This document shows, one piece after another, positions 29,272 to 38,399 of a stretch of 48,448 bases of DNA. Both the position numbers and the translations under genes were made by a program. The first letter of the stretch is position 1. Each line of letters opens with the position of its first letter. The notes under the pieces were generated by a model. That model had not been told where the DNA came from and ran no database searches. It worked only from the letters and a program-made list of their open reading frames with translations. The DNA is from an uncultured Clostridia bacterium (GTDB taxonomy: Bacteria; Bacillota; Clostridia; TANB77; CAG-508): contig CAKPDY010000011.1 in assembly GCA_934149165.1 (NCBI GenBank), positions 1 to 48,448 on the forward strand, given 5' to 3'.

Positions 29272-30531
29272 TTAAATTTTTGACTTAATTCTTTGTTTTA
29301 TTTTTGACTTATTTTTTTCTTCAATTTTTGATATATTTTTTATAAAATGCCCTTTTTTAGTAGTGCATTTATTAGGCATTTTTCTTAAAATACCAAGTTC
29401 AACAAGTCTATCTTTATAAAATTTAATAATTTTACAATATTTATTTTCATTTTTTCCAACATATTTTAAATCATATGTAATAAATAAAATTTCTCTTTGT
29501 TTAATAAATTCCATTTCATCTGAAGATTTTTTTACTGTCAATTCTTTATATTTATTCCAAAATTCCTTATATTCATCTCTTGATTCTGGCTTGTCCCAAT
29601 ATACTTTAGTAGATAACACTTTCAAATTATATTCGTCTATTAAATTAAGCAATAATTCATATGCTTTTTCTCTTTTCTTTATAATTCTAGTATCTACTAT
29701 TAAAGCTCTAGTATCTTTTAACAATTTAATATAACATTGTTCTGCAACAACCAAAGGTAAACTATGTGTAAACAATTTTCTACTTATTCCAAGTAAAATC
29801 ATATTTTTTTCTATTACCTCTGCTTGGTCTAACTTACCAACCGAATATTTTTCATATTTTTCATATTCTTCAGATAATTCTTTATATATTCTTGACTCAT
29901 TGTTTACTATTTTTAGTGGGAAAATATTAGAAATATATTCTTCTAATGTATTAAATATTTTTTCATATATTTCTGCTTTTTCTGCTGGTGTTAAATTTTC
30001 TGTTAATTTAACTGAATAATGTTTAATAATTCCTTTATACAAGGATTCCATTTTTGAGCAATAAAAACCTTTATATTTTTCTAATAATTTATTTTTTTCA
30101 TTATATCTTATATTTTCATAATCTAATTCTAATAAATATTTTTGTTTTCTATATTTATATTCTGCATATTCAGAATTTTTTAGACCTGAAATTAAATAAT
30201 ACTTTGACAAAGCTGCTTTTTCAAATTCATTTGCTGTATCATTTTTTACTTTTTTATAAACAGAATCCATTATATTTTTGTCTATAGCTTCTAAATATAA
30301 AGTATATGTATCTTCATATTTTTTCATAGCTGTTGCTTTTTTATCCTCATTTTCGTTTCTAATATTTGCATTATAATTATCATATGATTTAAGTAAATTA
30401 TTTCTTTTCATATTAATAATTATTCCATTAATACCCACTTTAGTAGGTATTAATAATTTTGATAGTGTGTTTGAAACTTTATTAAAAAATGTTTTTTCTG
30501 TGTCGTAAATTTTTAAACTTTTTTCTTCCAT
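29272..30531 (-). CDS. Unknown charged helical protein (about 419 aa)
   Basis: I do not recognise this protein. It is rich in Lys, Glu and Tyr, and predicted helical over most of its length. A stretch near the start, LSKLLIPTKVGINGIIINMKR, is mildly hydrophobic. The C-terminus ends in a basic KSKIKQRIKSKI tail. I prefer the ATG that gives MEEKSLKIYD because an AAGGA site lies 9 bp before it. It occupies the place, between yqfD and ybeY, where phoH is found in many Firmicutes, but it lacks any P-loop, so it is not a PhoH. Confidence 0.65.
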   Translation of the reverse strand: MEEKSLKIYDTEKTFFNKVSNTLSKLLIPTKVGINGIIINMKRNNLLKSYDNYNANIRNENEDKKATAMKKYEDTYTLYLEAIDKNIMDSVYKKVKNDTANEFEKAALSKYYLISGLKNSEYAEYKYRKQKYLLELDYENIRYNEKNKLLEKYKGFYCSKMESLYKGIIKHYSVKLTENLTPAEKAEIYEKIFNTLEEYISNIFPLKIVNNESRIYKELSEEYEKYEKYSVGKLDQAEVIEKNMILLGISRKLFTHSLPLVVAEQCYIKLLKDTRALIVDTRIIKKREKAYELLLNLIDEYNLKVLSTKVYWDKPESRDEYKEFWNKYKELTVKKSSDEMEFIKQREILFITYDLKYVGKNENKYCKIIKFYKDRLVELGILRKMPNKCTTKKGHFIKNISKIEEKNKSKIKQRIKSKI

Positions 30532-30551
30532 TGTAAATCTTCCTTTCAATT

Positions 30552-31730
30552 TTATAATTTCTCTTTAGTTCCTATACTTTCAAGAACTTCATATATAACT
30601 TCTACTTCTATATATTCTTCAGCCTCGTTTGTATTAATGTAAATGTTAGAAATATTTTCTTTAGTTTTAACTTTTTCTTCTAATTTATTTTTTAGATTTT
30701 TTATTCCAATTTCTTTTGCCTCATTTTTATCATATGTTATTTGATTATTTTGTTTTTCAAAATTTTCATTAACCTCTATTTCAATTGGCAAATAAAAATT
30801 AGAAGTTATCTTTAATTTTTTCACTGTCCTTATTGTATCATAATTTTCAAAATTTGAAAGGGTTTTGAAGAAATTTATTTTAAAATTATTAATATTTAAT
30901 GAATATTTCTTTTCTTTATTACCAGTTTGGTTTTCATAATTTTGATTATAATATATTTTCTCTTTTTCAGAATACCATACTTTAGCTATTACTTCACCTT
31001 CAGAATGAACATATCTATTTTCTGTATACTTTCCTTCAATTAATCCTTGAATTAATATATCACCTTTTTTTACTGTATCACCTTCTTTTACTAATGGAGT
31101 TCCATTTTGTGCTTTTACCTTTGATACTATACCATCTTTAGTTGCAACTATATTACAATATTCATTTTCGTCTATTATTTCAGGTTTTTTGTCTGCTTCT
31201 ACAACTTCTATAATTAAATTAGTACCTTTAATTTCCATTCCTATCCATGCAATATCTTCTCTTTCTATTCTTATTTTATTAATTAAATACTGTAAATCTA
31301 TTTTATTCTTATACTTTCCAATTTGTACACCTTCATTTTGGATAAATTCTAAAATTTCTTTTTGTTTTACTTCATCAACCCCAGATATTTGTATATTCCA
31401 TATAAAATTTGATACTGCAATTATTACTAATATTATAAAAATTAAAGTACCTGCAAAAACTTTCCTTTTTCTATACTTATTTAACAAAAATGGCAAACCA
31501 TTTTTATTATTAATTTTTATTTTACAATTACACTTCTTAGCAATTTTCACTACATTTTTAAAATTTGAAACACCTATATTGGCAGAAAGCACAGTAGACT
31601 TAGGCCTTTTAGTATTCCAAAATAAAATTTGTTTACTTATACATGTATTAATAAATCTTTCAATAAAAAAACCTTCAACAACTATATTAACATACCCAAA
31701 TATGTAATAAATTAAAATTTTTATATACAA
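30552..31730 (-). CDS. yqfD: Sporulation protein YqfD
   Basis: YqfD is a membrane protein expressed in sporulating Firmicutes. A region ending NKYRKRKVFAG precedes a membrane helix at about residues 93-115 (TLIFIILVIIAVSNFIW). A POTRA-like domain follows (ISGVDEVKQKEILEFIQ), then a GIVSKVKAQNGTPLVKEGDTVKKGDIL lipoyl-like segment. At 392 aa it is typical. It starts with TTG behind GGAGG, 2 bp after yqfC ends, so translation is coupled. Confidence 0.88.
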   Translation of the reverse strand: MYIKILIYYIFGYVNIVVEGFFIERFINTCISKQILFWNTKRPKSTVLSANIGVSNFKNVVKIAKKCNCKIKINNKNGLPFLLNKYRKRKVFAGTLIFIILVIIAVSNFIWNIQISGVDEVKQKEILEFIQNEGVQIGKYKNKIDLQYLINKIRIEREDIAWIGMEIKGTNLIIEVVEADKKPEIIDENEYCNIVATKDGIVSKVKAQNGTPLVKEGDTVKKGDILIQGLIEGKYTENRYVHSEGEVIAKVWYSEKEKIYYNQNYENQTGNKEKKYSLNINNFKINFFKTLSNFENYDTIRTVKKLKITSNFYLPIEIEVNENFEKQNNQITYDKNEAKEIGIKNLKNKLEEKVKTKENISNIYINTNEAEEYIEVEVIYEVLESIGTKEKL

Positions 31731-31732
31731 AG

Positions 31733-32035
31733 TTAGTCCTCCCTGTTTTCTACAATGCTTTCAAAATCTACACTTTCAATTTTTCCCTTTACAATAACAT
31801 CATCAATAGTCATTTCTTCTAAAGATAATTTAAAACCATTAATATTAACAATTCCAATATATGTTTGTATTCTTACATAAAAATCTTGATACTCCAAAAT
31901 TCCCTTATAATTTTCTATTAAAACCTCTTCAAAATTTAAAATAGTAAGTTTCGGAGCTTTAGAAGTTACTTCTTCAGGAACCTCTAAAACCCTATTTAAT
32001 TTGCTTTTCATTTTTCTACTTCTGTACGCTGACAT
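31733..32035 (-). CDS. yqfC: Sporulation protein YqfC
   Basis: This 100 aa protein carries a basic start (MSAYRSRKMKSKLNRVLEVPEEV) and the YabP/YqfC-type core PKLTILNFEEVLIENYKGILEY. It pairs with yqfD in spore formers. The gene lies 69 bp downstream of the 3' fragment of the pdaA-like gene and probably belonged to its transcript before the element inserted. Confidence 0.88.
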   Translation of the reverse strand: MSAYRSRKMKSKLNRVLEVPEEVTSKAPKLTILNFEEVLIENYKGILEYQDFYVRIQTYIGIVNINGFKLSLEEMTIDDVIVKGKIESVDFESIVENRED

Positions 32036-32104
32036 ATATATCGTACTCCTCTACTTTAATATTTTTACATTATATTAATTAAAATATAAATTAATTCTAA
32101 TTTA

Positions 32105-32504
32105 CTATTTTTCAAAATTATTTAAACTTTCAAACTCATATCCCATATTTCTTACTTCTGAAATTACATCATTTAAAATATTACTATTATCCTTTGAATT
32201 TGAATGTAATAAAATAACTGCACCATTATGTATATTGTCTAACACTTTACTTTTACCATATGACTCTCTTCCTTGTTTAGATTCATCCCAATCATCATAT
32301 GCTAAACTCCACATTACAGTTGTATATCCTAAAGATTTTGTATATTCTAGTGTTCTTTGACTATACTCTCCCTTCGGAGGTCTAATATATTCCATTTCAT
32401 ACCCAAATTTTTCATATACTGCTGTATGTAAATTCATTACTTCTTTTTTAATTGTTTCATTATCAATTTCAGGCATGCTTTTATGATTAACTGTATGATT
32501 GCCT
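32105..32504 (-). pseudogene. pdaA-like polysaccharide deacetylase, 3' fragment
   Basis: This is the C-terminal half of a NodB-type deacetylase: VNHKSMPEI, EYIRPPKGEYSQRTLEYTKSLGY and AVILLHSN. It lacks the first half, which lies 7.5 kb away at 40005-40442. Joining the two at the repeated 13-bp sequence gives one continuous frame, GHIVGNHT-VNHK, with the metal-binding motif intact. The protein resembles PdaA, which makes muramic delta-lactam in spore cortex. The gene is therefore interrupted, not lost, and would be rebuilt by precise excision. Confidence 0.9.
32492..32504. repeat. Left attachment-site repeat
   Basis: TGTATGATTGCCT matches TGTATGGTTACCT at 40005-40017 in 11 of 13 bases. It encodes the GNHT part of the deacetylase NodB motif, and both differences are synonymous. 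Confidence 0.85.
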
Positions 32505-32546
32505 AAAAACTTAATGTCAAAAAAATAATTGTTTTAAATCAATATT

Positions 32547-34173
32547 CTATTGTTTGTTGGCAACAACTGGATTCTCAAAAGTTAATTTAATCCTTATGTT
32601 TTTTTCTTTATCAAACTCTATTTTTTCAATTAGTTGTTCCAACATAATTTTATTTAGCTTTTCCAATTTTAAGAACTCGTTTGCTATTTGTTTTATTTTT
32701 TTGAAATCTATTTTAGGAGTTTTCTCGTTGTTTTGATTTAAAGTGTTTTCTGTTTGTTTTATTTCTTTTAAGATTTTGTCTCTTTGCTTTTGCATTTTTT
32801 CGTAAATCACTTTAAAATCTTCAACTTGTATTACTCTATTTATTTTATCTTGATAGATTTCTTCAATGTTTTGCTCTACCTGTTTTAATCCTTCTTTTAA
32901 ATTATTTAAAGTTGCTTTTAATAAATTTTCTTTTGATTTTGCTTGCAATCTTGCTTCTTCATAAACCTGTTTTATTTCATCTTCTGTTAAATTTATCTTT
33001 TCCAATTCAATTTCCACTTGTTGTTTCACAGCTTCTTCTATTAAATTTGCTGATATTTGTTTACAATCGCAAAGTCCACTATAATTATTTCTTTTAGAAC
33101 ATATAAAATATGTAGCCCTCCAGACGCTTCCATCTTTTCTTTTTTCTTCTCTACATCTTAAAGTTGCTTTATTCCCACATTCTCCACAATATACTAAACC
33201 TTTTAACTCGTGGTCATATTTTCTATCTCGTACTCTTGTATAACCATTTAATTTTTCTTGTGCCTTATTCCAAGTTTCAATATCTACAATCGGTTCATGC
33301 ATATTTTCTAAAACAATGTGTTCCTCTTTTTTTGTGCATCTTACTTTTGCAATTTTATGACTTACTTTTTGAAACTTTCTTCCAACAACACTTCCGAAGA
33401 TAAACTTCATTTTTCAAAATCTTTCCTATTTGAGCTCTTAGCCACACATATTTTCCATTTGGATTCACACTTTTTTTCTTCATATATGTTGGAATTTTTA
33501 AATATACTGCCGGTGGTAAAATTTCTCTCCTATTTAATTCATCTGCAATTTTTATTGTAGACATTCCTTTATTTACATACATATCAAATATTTCTTTTAC
33601 AATTTCAGAGCTATATTCATCTGGCACTAAATGATTTTTAATCTCTTTATCTTTTTTATAACCATAAGGTGGAATCCCTGCTTGATATTCACCTTTTTCA
33701 ATTTTTCTTTGTTTAACGCTTTTTATTTTATTAGAAATGTCTTGTGCATAATAATCATTAAAACTTAATTTAAATGTTAAAAACTGCAATCCATCTGGCT
33801 TTGATGTATCAACATTATCACCTATTGCAATGTATCGAATTGCTTTAGCTGGTAAATATCTTTCTAAATAAAAGCCAGTATCTATATGATCTCTTCCAAA
33901 TCTTGATAAATCTTTTGTAATTATACAATCTATTTTTCCATCTTCTATATCTTGTAACATTCTTTGGAATCCTGGTCTATTAAAATTTGTTCCCGTAAAG
34001 CCATCATCAACATATTCTCCTGCGTCAAATAGTTCTTCATGTCCTGAAATATAATTATCAATAATGTCTCTTTGATTTTCAACGCTTTCACTTTCTCTAT
34101 CATCTCCATCATCACGAGAAAGCCTAATATATTTTGCAACTCTAATACTTCTATAACTATTCACTCTATTCAT
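32547..34173 (-). CDS. Large serine recombinase, read through a +1 shift at CGG
   Basis: This is a TnpX/SpoIVCA-type integrase. The N-terminal catalytic domain has YIRLSRDDGD with the active Ser and the SRFGRDH motif. The recombinase domain has PYGYKKD and the IPTYMKKK area. At KNEVYL the frame meets CGG. Skipping the C at 33396 gives GSVVGRKFQKVSHKI and then a zinc ribbon (YCGECG, later FICSKR and GLCDC), a coiled coil and a stop at 32547. Total length is 541 aa. Without the shift the enzyme would lose the zinc ribbon and coiled coil needed for DNA binding. The gene ends 43 bp from the attachment repeat. Confidence 0.92.
33393..33396 (-). other. CGG +1 shift site in the recombinase gene (CTT-C-GGA)
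   Basis: The first frame is TAT CTT CGG AAG. The shifted frame is TAT CTT then GGA AGT GTT GTT GGA, giving the YLGSVVG stretch that links smoothly to the zinc-ribbon region. Confidence 0.88.
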
Positions 34174-34266
34174 AATTCACTCTCCTTCCTTGAGAGTAAA
34201 TAGCCTATTTATAGTACAAATTTATTATACCGTGTACCTAAAAATTTGTCAGCTCTAAATAGGCTT

Positions 34267-34386
34267 TTATTTTTCATTTATAGTTACATAATTTATGTAT
34301 TCTTCTTTTAATAATTTCAAAATTATCTGTTTCAAACTCTCCTTACCATATTCAATACTAACATTCACAACCTCTTTTTCTTTCAT
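34267..34386 (-). CDS. Small protein (39 aa) upstream of the recombinase
   Basis: The short frame begins MKEKEVVNVSIEYGKESL and ends ITNEK-like (INEK). It has a good GGGAGA ribosome site 8 bp before the ATG and lies 93 bp before the recombinase start. Similar short proteins commonly sit beside such recombinases in Clostridia, possibly as directionality or regulatory factors. No function is known to me. Confidence 0.6.
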   Translation of the reverse strand: MKEKEVVNVSIEYGKESLKQIILKLLKEEYINYVTINEK

Positions 34387-34618
34387 GACTCATCTCTCCC
34401 AATTGATTCTTTTTTCTAATTTTATGAATAGAAAAAAGAATTATTACTTTTGTATTTTTATGCATCAAAAAAGAGAGCCACATTTAGCTCTCCCGTTGAA
34501 TATATATTTTCATATTAAGATAATACTCCCTTATTTTTAGATAGTCAATGAATAAATTTTGAAGAAATTTTGAAATTTTATCCTAATTGTTAGTATTAGT
34601 ATTTCTAAATTAGTGAAC

Positions 34619-34643
34619 AAAACTCCCCCACAAGGGGGAGTTT
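34619..34643. terminator. G/C-rich terminator in the element
   Basis: A perfect stem AAACTCCCCC/GGGGGAGTTT with a short ACAA loop is followed by T-rich DNA on both strands. It lies directly after the 78 aa gene. Confidence 0.85.
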
Positions 34644-34655
34644 TGTGTTTGGTAA

Positions 34656-34892
34656 TCAATGACGCAAATCAGTGCTAAAATAATTGCTACTGAGTTTAAC
34701 GCCTTTGAAAGCCTCGAGTTCGAGCTTCACTCCACATGAGTCAATGTATCTTCCTTTGTAAGCTTTGCCACAATGCAACTGGTCAAGAAACTTGCGAGTT
34801 TCATAGTCCATTGCCATCGTAGCGTACTCAAAGTTAAGATAAAAAGTCTCGGGATAAGAAGTCTTGTTCGTAGTCTTTTTCTTTCCAAACAT
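34656..34892 (-). CDS. Unknown 78 aa protein with unusual codon use
   Basis: The protein begins MFGKKKTTNKTSYPETF and includes MDYETRKFLDQLHCGKAY. It has an AGGAGG site 5 bp before the ATG and a terminator after it, so it looks like a complete single-gene unit. Its codons use G and C more than any neighbour, and the upstream stretch contains a CGGAATTCCG palindrome. This suggests recent arrival from another genome. I know no family. A shorter overlapping frame on the same strand looks less like protein. Confidence 0.6.
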   Translation of the reverse strand: MFGKKKTTNKTSYPETFYLNFEYATMAMDYETRKFLDQLHCGKAYKGRYIDSCGVKLELEAFKGVKLSSNYFSTDLRH

Positions 34893-35033
34893 AAATACCT
34901 CCTGCCGGAATTCCGTCGGTTGCGAGCCGAAGCTCTAATGAATATTGTATACACCTATATTATATCATATTATGTTAATTTGCGCAAATTTCTACCCTTT
35001 ACCATATTTCAAATTAATTAAAAAATCATTTTG

Positions 35034-35816
35034 CTAACGTTCATTTTCATAGCTTTCTTTAGCTTTATTCTGAACATTAAATTTTCTTTTACACATATCT
35101 ATAAATTCACTATGAGTATAAACTTTTTGGTAATTCATTCCATTTTCTTTCATCCATTTTTGTATAAGTTCCTTATTTTGATGAGTAGTTATAATCCCAA
35201 CAAATCTATTCTCCTCTACTTTAAAATCTATTGACTTAATACCTCCACGTATTTCTGTTCCATTATTCTCTATTGCTCTTTCCCTTTCCTCTGCTTTAGG
35301 ATATACTACAAAAATTGCTCCATATGGTCTACACGACATAATTCCTGGTTCTGAAAATTCAACTGGAACTTGAATATTATATTTATTTGACACATCTATT
35401 AAATTTTCTGCAAATGAACCTGTGTGTTGTTTCATTCCTTGTTCTTCTAATGTTTTTAATCCACCGGACTTTATTATTTCGTGAATTATATTTAAATCGT
35501 TATTACCATGAAAAAGCATTTCATTTCCATCTGGTATTACACTTGCAACTACCATACTAAATTCTTTTTGTATCCTTAATCTTTCGTTTATATCTTGTTG
35601 TGTATCTAATCGAATAATATCTAATTGCTTTTTATAATAAACAATTTCTTGTTCTTTTCTATGTATTTTATTTTTATAAAATTGAATTTTCTCAATATAA
35701 TTCATTTCCATTGCTCTTTCAAGCATTTTGGTACATTCTTCAATTTTCTTCTTTAGACTTTCAATTCTATCATTACACATATGTATCATTTTGGTAAGTC
35801 TTTCCTCAAAATCCAT
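35034..35816 (-). CDS. Unknown 260 aa protein with coiled coil and ART-like domain
   Basis: Residues 1-85 form a charged coiled coil. The rest has LFHGNNDLNIIHEIIKSGGL, GSFAENLIDVSNKYN and RPYGAIFVVYPK. The FHG...I...GL pattern resembles the His-box start of ADP-ribosyltransferases, with a later TEIRGG that could supply the Glu. This is a weak similarity and a guess. The gene follows the small paralogue gene by 40 bp and is probably the last gene of that transcript. Confidence 0.65.
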   Translation of the reverse strand: MDFEERLTKMIHMCNDRIESLKKKIEECTKMLERAMEMNYIEKIQFYKNKIHRKEQEIVYYKKQLDIIRLDTQQDINERLRIQKEFSMVVASVIPDGNEMLFHGNNDLNIIHEIIKSGGLKTLEEQGMKQHTGSFAENLIDVSNKYNIQVPVEFSEPGIMSCRPYGAIFVVYPKAEERERAIENNGTEIRGGIKSIDFKVEENRFVGIITTHQNKELIQKWMKENGMNYQKVYTHSEFIDMCKRKFNVQNKAKESYENER

Positions 35817-35856
35817 ATCTCTTTTATCCTTTCATATTCTTTTTATATTTATAAAT

Positions 35857-36292
35857 TTATCTTTTAAAGATTATTTTTTTTAGTTTATTTATGAATTTAG
35901 TTAATAAAGATTCTTTGTATTCTACCAAAGATACATTACCCTCAATACCTTTTTTCTGCGTAATATCTTCTTTATTTTTAAATATATCATCTGGATTGTA
36001 TTTTTCTTTGTAAAGTTTTTCTTTTTCTATTGTATTATCATACAAAATATTTCTTATTTTTTCGCTTTCTTCTTTTGTTGCAATATAATCTACATATAAT
36101 TTAGTAATTATTGCACATGCTTTTTTAGAAATATTATTATAGTCTTTTTTTATATCAAATTTATAATAACTATCTTTTCCGTTCTTCTAATTTTTTAATA
36201 ATATCTGTTGGAATTTTATTATATTCTTCTTTTGTTGCCAAACATAAAACCTGTAAAACTTCATTATAGGATTTACTATCTATATTATTCAA
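35857..36292 (-). CDS. Paralogue of the 146 aa protein, read through a +1 shift at CGG
   Basis: The gene starts at a TTG overlapping the stop of the upstream HExxH gene, with GGAG 9 bp before it. The first 37 codons give NNIDSKSYNEVLQVLCLATK and IPTDIIKKLEE, then CGG in frame. Skipping the C at 36181 gives GKDSYYKFDIKK and continues to the basic tail LLTKFINKLKKIIFKR. Total length is 144 aa, against 146 for the paralogue at 7014-7454, and the two share layout from end to end. The unshifted frame stops two codons after CGG. This comparison within the window is independent evidence that the shift is correct. Confidence 0.85.
36178..36181 (-). other. CGG +1 shift site in the small paralogue gene (GAA-C-GGA)
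   Basis: The first frame is GAA GAA CGG AAA AGA TAG. The shifted frame is GAA GAA then GGA AAA GAT AGT TAT, which aligns with the paralogue. Confidence 0.85.
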
Positions 36293-38013
36293 GTTCCTGC
36301 TCTCCTTCTTCTTTAGTTTTATCTATTTTTTTAGATGGCGTTATATCATCCAATGTTAATTTTTTTATTCGAGCTATTCTCTCAACAAATCTGCCTAAAA
36401 AAGTTTGTTGAGTATTTTGCTGTTCTTGATTAGAATTATATTCTTCCTCTATTGCTTCTCTTTGTTCCTCTATATTTACAAACCTTAAACCATCATCTTC
36501 TTCACTTGATATAGAATTTATAGAGAAACCATTTTCAGGTATAAAATATGAAATCTTTTGTTTTTTAGTTGATAATTCTACATCTTCTCCAAATAATTGT
36601 TTAAGAAATTCCATATCTTCTCCCATTGCCTCATCTAAACTATACTCACTTGGTACATCTTCATCAATATTTAGTTCATGGTCATAATCATCTTCCAATA
36701 TATGTCTATATTCAAGATATATATTATTCTTTTCATCATCTGTTAATTCTCCAAAGAAAGTACATAATCCTTCTTTTTGATATTCTATTGGCAATACATC
36801 TATATATTTTTTTATTTCATAAATATTAAAATTCTTTTTATTAGAACATATCTCTTCTAACTGAGATTTATATTTAGAAAATAATTTTTCCTTTATAGAA
36901 GTTATTTTTTTATCTATTTGTTCTATTTTGGGGTCAGCATAATCACATTCTGAATTAATCATTGCATTTATAATATCCTCACAATCTTCAAATGATAAAT
37001 TATTTTCATTAAACTCTTCATAATTCGTTACTTCATATAAATTATTCTTAAACAACTCTCTAACCTTTTTACATTGTGAAGGCATCTCATAACAATGCTC
37101 TGCATCTAAAAATTCACTAATTAAATTATTTACTCTTGCCATTTTAATAAAATTATTCAATGAAGGTTGAACATTTTTTTTAAGATTTGGATATATAGTT
37201 CTATTTATTAGTTTATTAACCAAATCATAACAAGCAAATTCTTTTTTAGTTTCTGTTTCATCTTTTAATGCTATACTATTATCATCAAATGCAAATTCTA
37301 ATTTATCTAAATTATGCTCTAGTAATAAAATTTCATCCATTTGCGACATAAAAGAATTATATTCAGACAAATTCATATTAAGCATTTTTGCAATTTCATT
37401 TTGGTTTCCTTCTCCTATTTTTAAAACACCTTTTGTTCCTATTACACAATCTAATATTTCTATAATTTTTACTTGTGGTTTGTATGCAACAGCTCCATTA
37501 TCACATTTTCCGGTACACCATTCTGTAAATCCTTCATTTAGTGCATGTCCGAAATCTTTTGTGTGATCTCTATCTAAAGAAAAAAAGCTTAATATTTTCA
37601 TACGATTTCTTGTAGATTTGTCAGCCAAAAATCTTCTCATTTCATTTTTTACATATCCCGTAATTTTTCTTAATGAAACTGATTTGATTTTTTGTTCTCT
37701 ACAACCACTTGAAGTAGGACTTTTTCTAAATAACGCATGTATACTTTCGTGAATAAAAACATGCCTATTAAATCCTTCCAATATTTGATTTTCATTTATT
37801 CCGTTTTACTTTTACAACTTTCGATGGAATACTATATCCTCCCACTGCTCCTTGTTGTACATTATCATCTATTCCGACAATAAGTAATATATTTTGATTC
37901 AATCTATTTCTTATTTCACCTTCTGTTAAGCTTTCTATTAATTCAGGAAATCTCTTATAACATTTATTAACTAAATAATCTATAGTTTCTTTTTTAGGTA
38001 TAGTTGTATACAT
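36285..38013 (-). CDS. Large HExxH protein (575 aa), read through a +1 shift at CGG
   Basis: Codons 1-70 read MYTTIPKKETIDYLVNK to VKVK, where CGG occurs in frame. Skipping the C at 37803 gives GINENQILEGFNRHVFIHESIHALF. That contains an HExxH zinc site, followed some 70 residues later by NEGFTEW, which could supply the third ligand. The rest is helical with an acidic tract (DEDVPSEYSLDEAMGEDMEF) and a charged end. No signal peptide is visible, so the protease may act in the cytoplasm or be exported by other means. It is the first gene of a run with the small paralogue and the 260 aa gene. Peptidase activity is inferred from the motif only. Confidence 0.8.
37800..37803 (-). other. CGG +1 shift site in the HExxH gene (AAA-C-GGA)
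   Basis: The first frame is GTA AAA CGG AAT AAA TGA. The shifted frame is GTA AAA then GGA ATA AAT GAA AAT CAA, leading without a stop into the HESIH motif. Confidence 0.82.
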
Positions 38014-38056
38014 ATAAAAATCAGCCCCTTTTAAATTATTACTATGTATTGTTCAA

Positions 38057-38086
38057 ATTATAACATATAAATAAAAATTTTGTAAA
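38057..38086 (-). promoter_or_regulatory. Promoter of the HExxH operon
   Basis: On the minus strand TTTACA (38081-38086) and TATAAT (38057-38062) are spaced by 18 bases, about 45 bp before the ATG at 38013. Confidence 0.65.
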
Positions 38087-38323
38087 GCACTCTATCTTTC
38101 GATAAACCAATCAAAACCTGAACTCCTGCCATTTTTAATCATCTCTTTTATTTCTCGTTTTGACAAATTCCCAAATGTCTTTATAGCTCATTTAAAGTGC
38201 TTAAGTATTTTCTTCCAAAACAAAAAAGCTAAAGGCAGGATAGTGATGCAGTGTGCATCACATAAACACATAGAAAGACAAGCTTTCTAGTTTTCTGCTT
38301 TTAGCTTAAAGTTTATGAAAAAA
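38087..38323. other. Structured non-coding stretch
   Basis: The gap between the HExxH and AlbA_2 genes (38014-38399) holds no gene I can support. About 38225-38310 shows nested inverted repeats: AAGCTAAAGGCAG outside with CTGCTTTTAGCTT, GATGCAGTGTGCATC, and AGAAAG/CTTTCT inside. This could be a structured RNA or a protein-binding cruciform. A 30-codon frame (TFGNLSKREIKEMIKNGR) at about 38095-38190 may be a gene remnant. Confidence 0.4.
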
Positions 38324-38352
38324 TGCAGTACTCTCCATTCTGTAGAGTAGCA
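38324..38352. terminator. Terminator after the AlbA_2 gene
   Basis: A stem TACTCT/AGAGTA with outer TGC/GCA pairs has A/T runs on both sides, so it could work in both directions. It lies 48 bp beyond the AlbA_2 gene stop. Confidence 0.65.
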
Positions 38353-38399
38353 ATTTTTTATTAAAAATCCATACCACTCTGGAATATTTTGGTTATTTT

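Noticed and set aside
32105..32476. Independent short deacetylase gene
   Set aside because: It lacks the first NodB motif, and its missing half lies at the other end of the element with matching repeats.
34727..34954. Overlapping Arg-rich frame (75 aa) in the G+C-rich island
   Set aside because: No ribosome site, Arg-rich composition typical of a shadow frame; the 78 aa frame with AGGAGG is better supported.
15679..36292. Sequencing or assembly errors as the cause of all frame breaks
   Set aside because: Errors would not fall only at in-frame CGG, always in the same direction and always before a required glycine, while out-of-frame CGG triplets are clean. Still possible for single sites, especially those next to A runs at 48293-48395.
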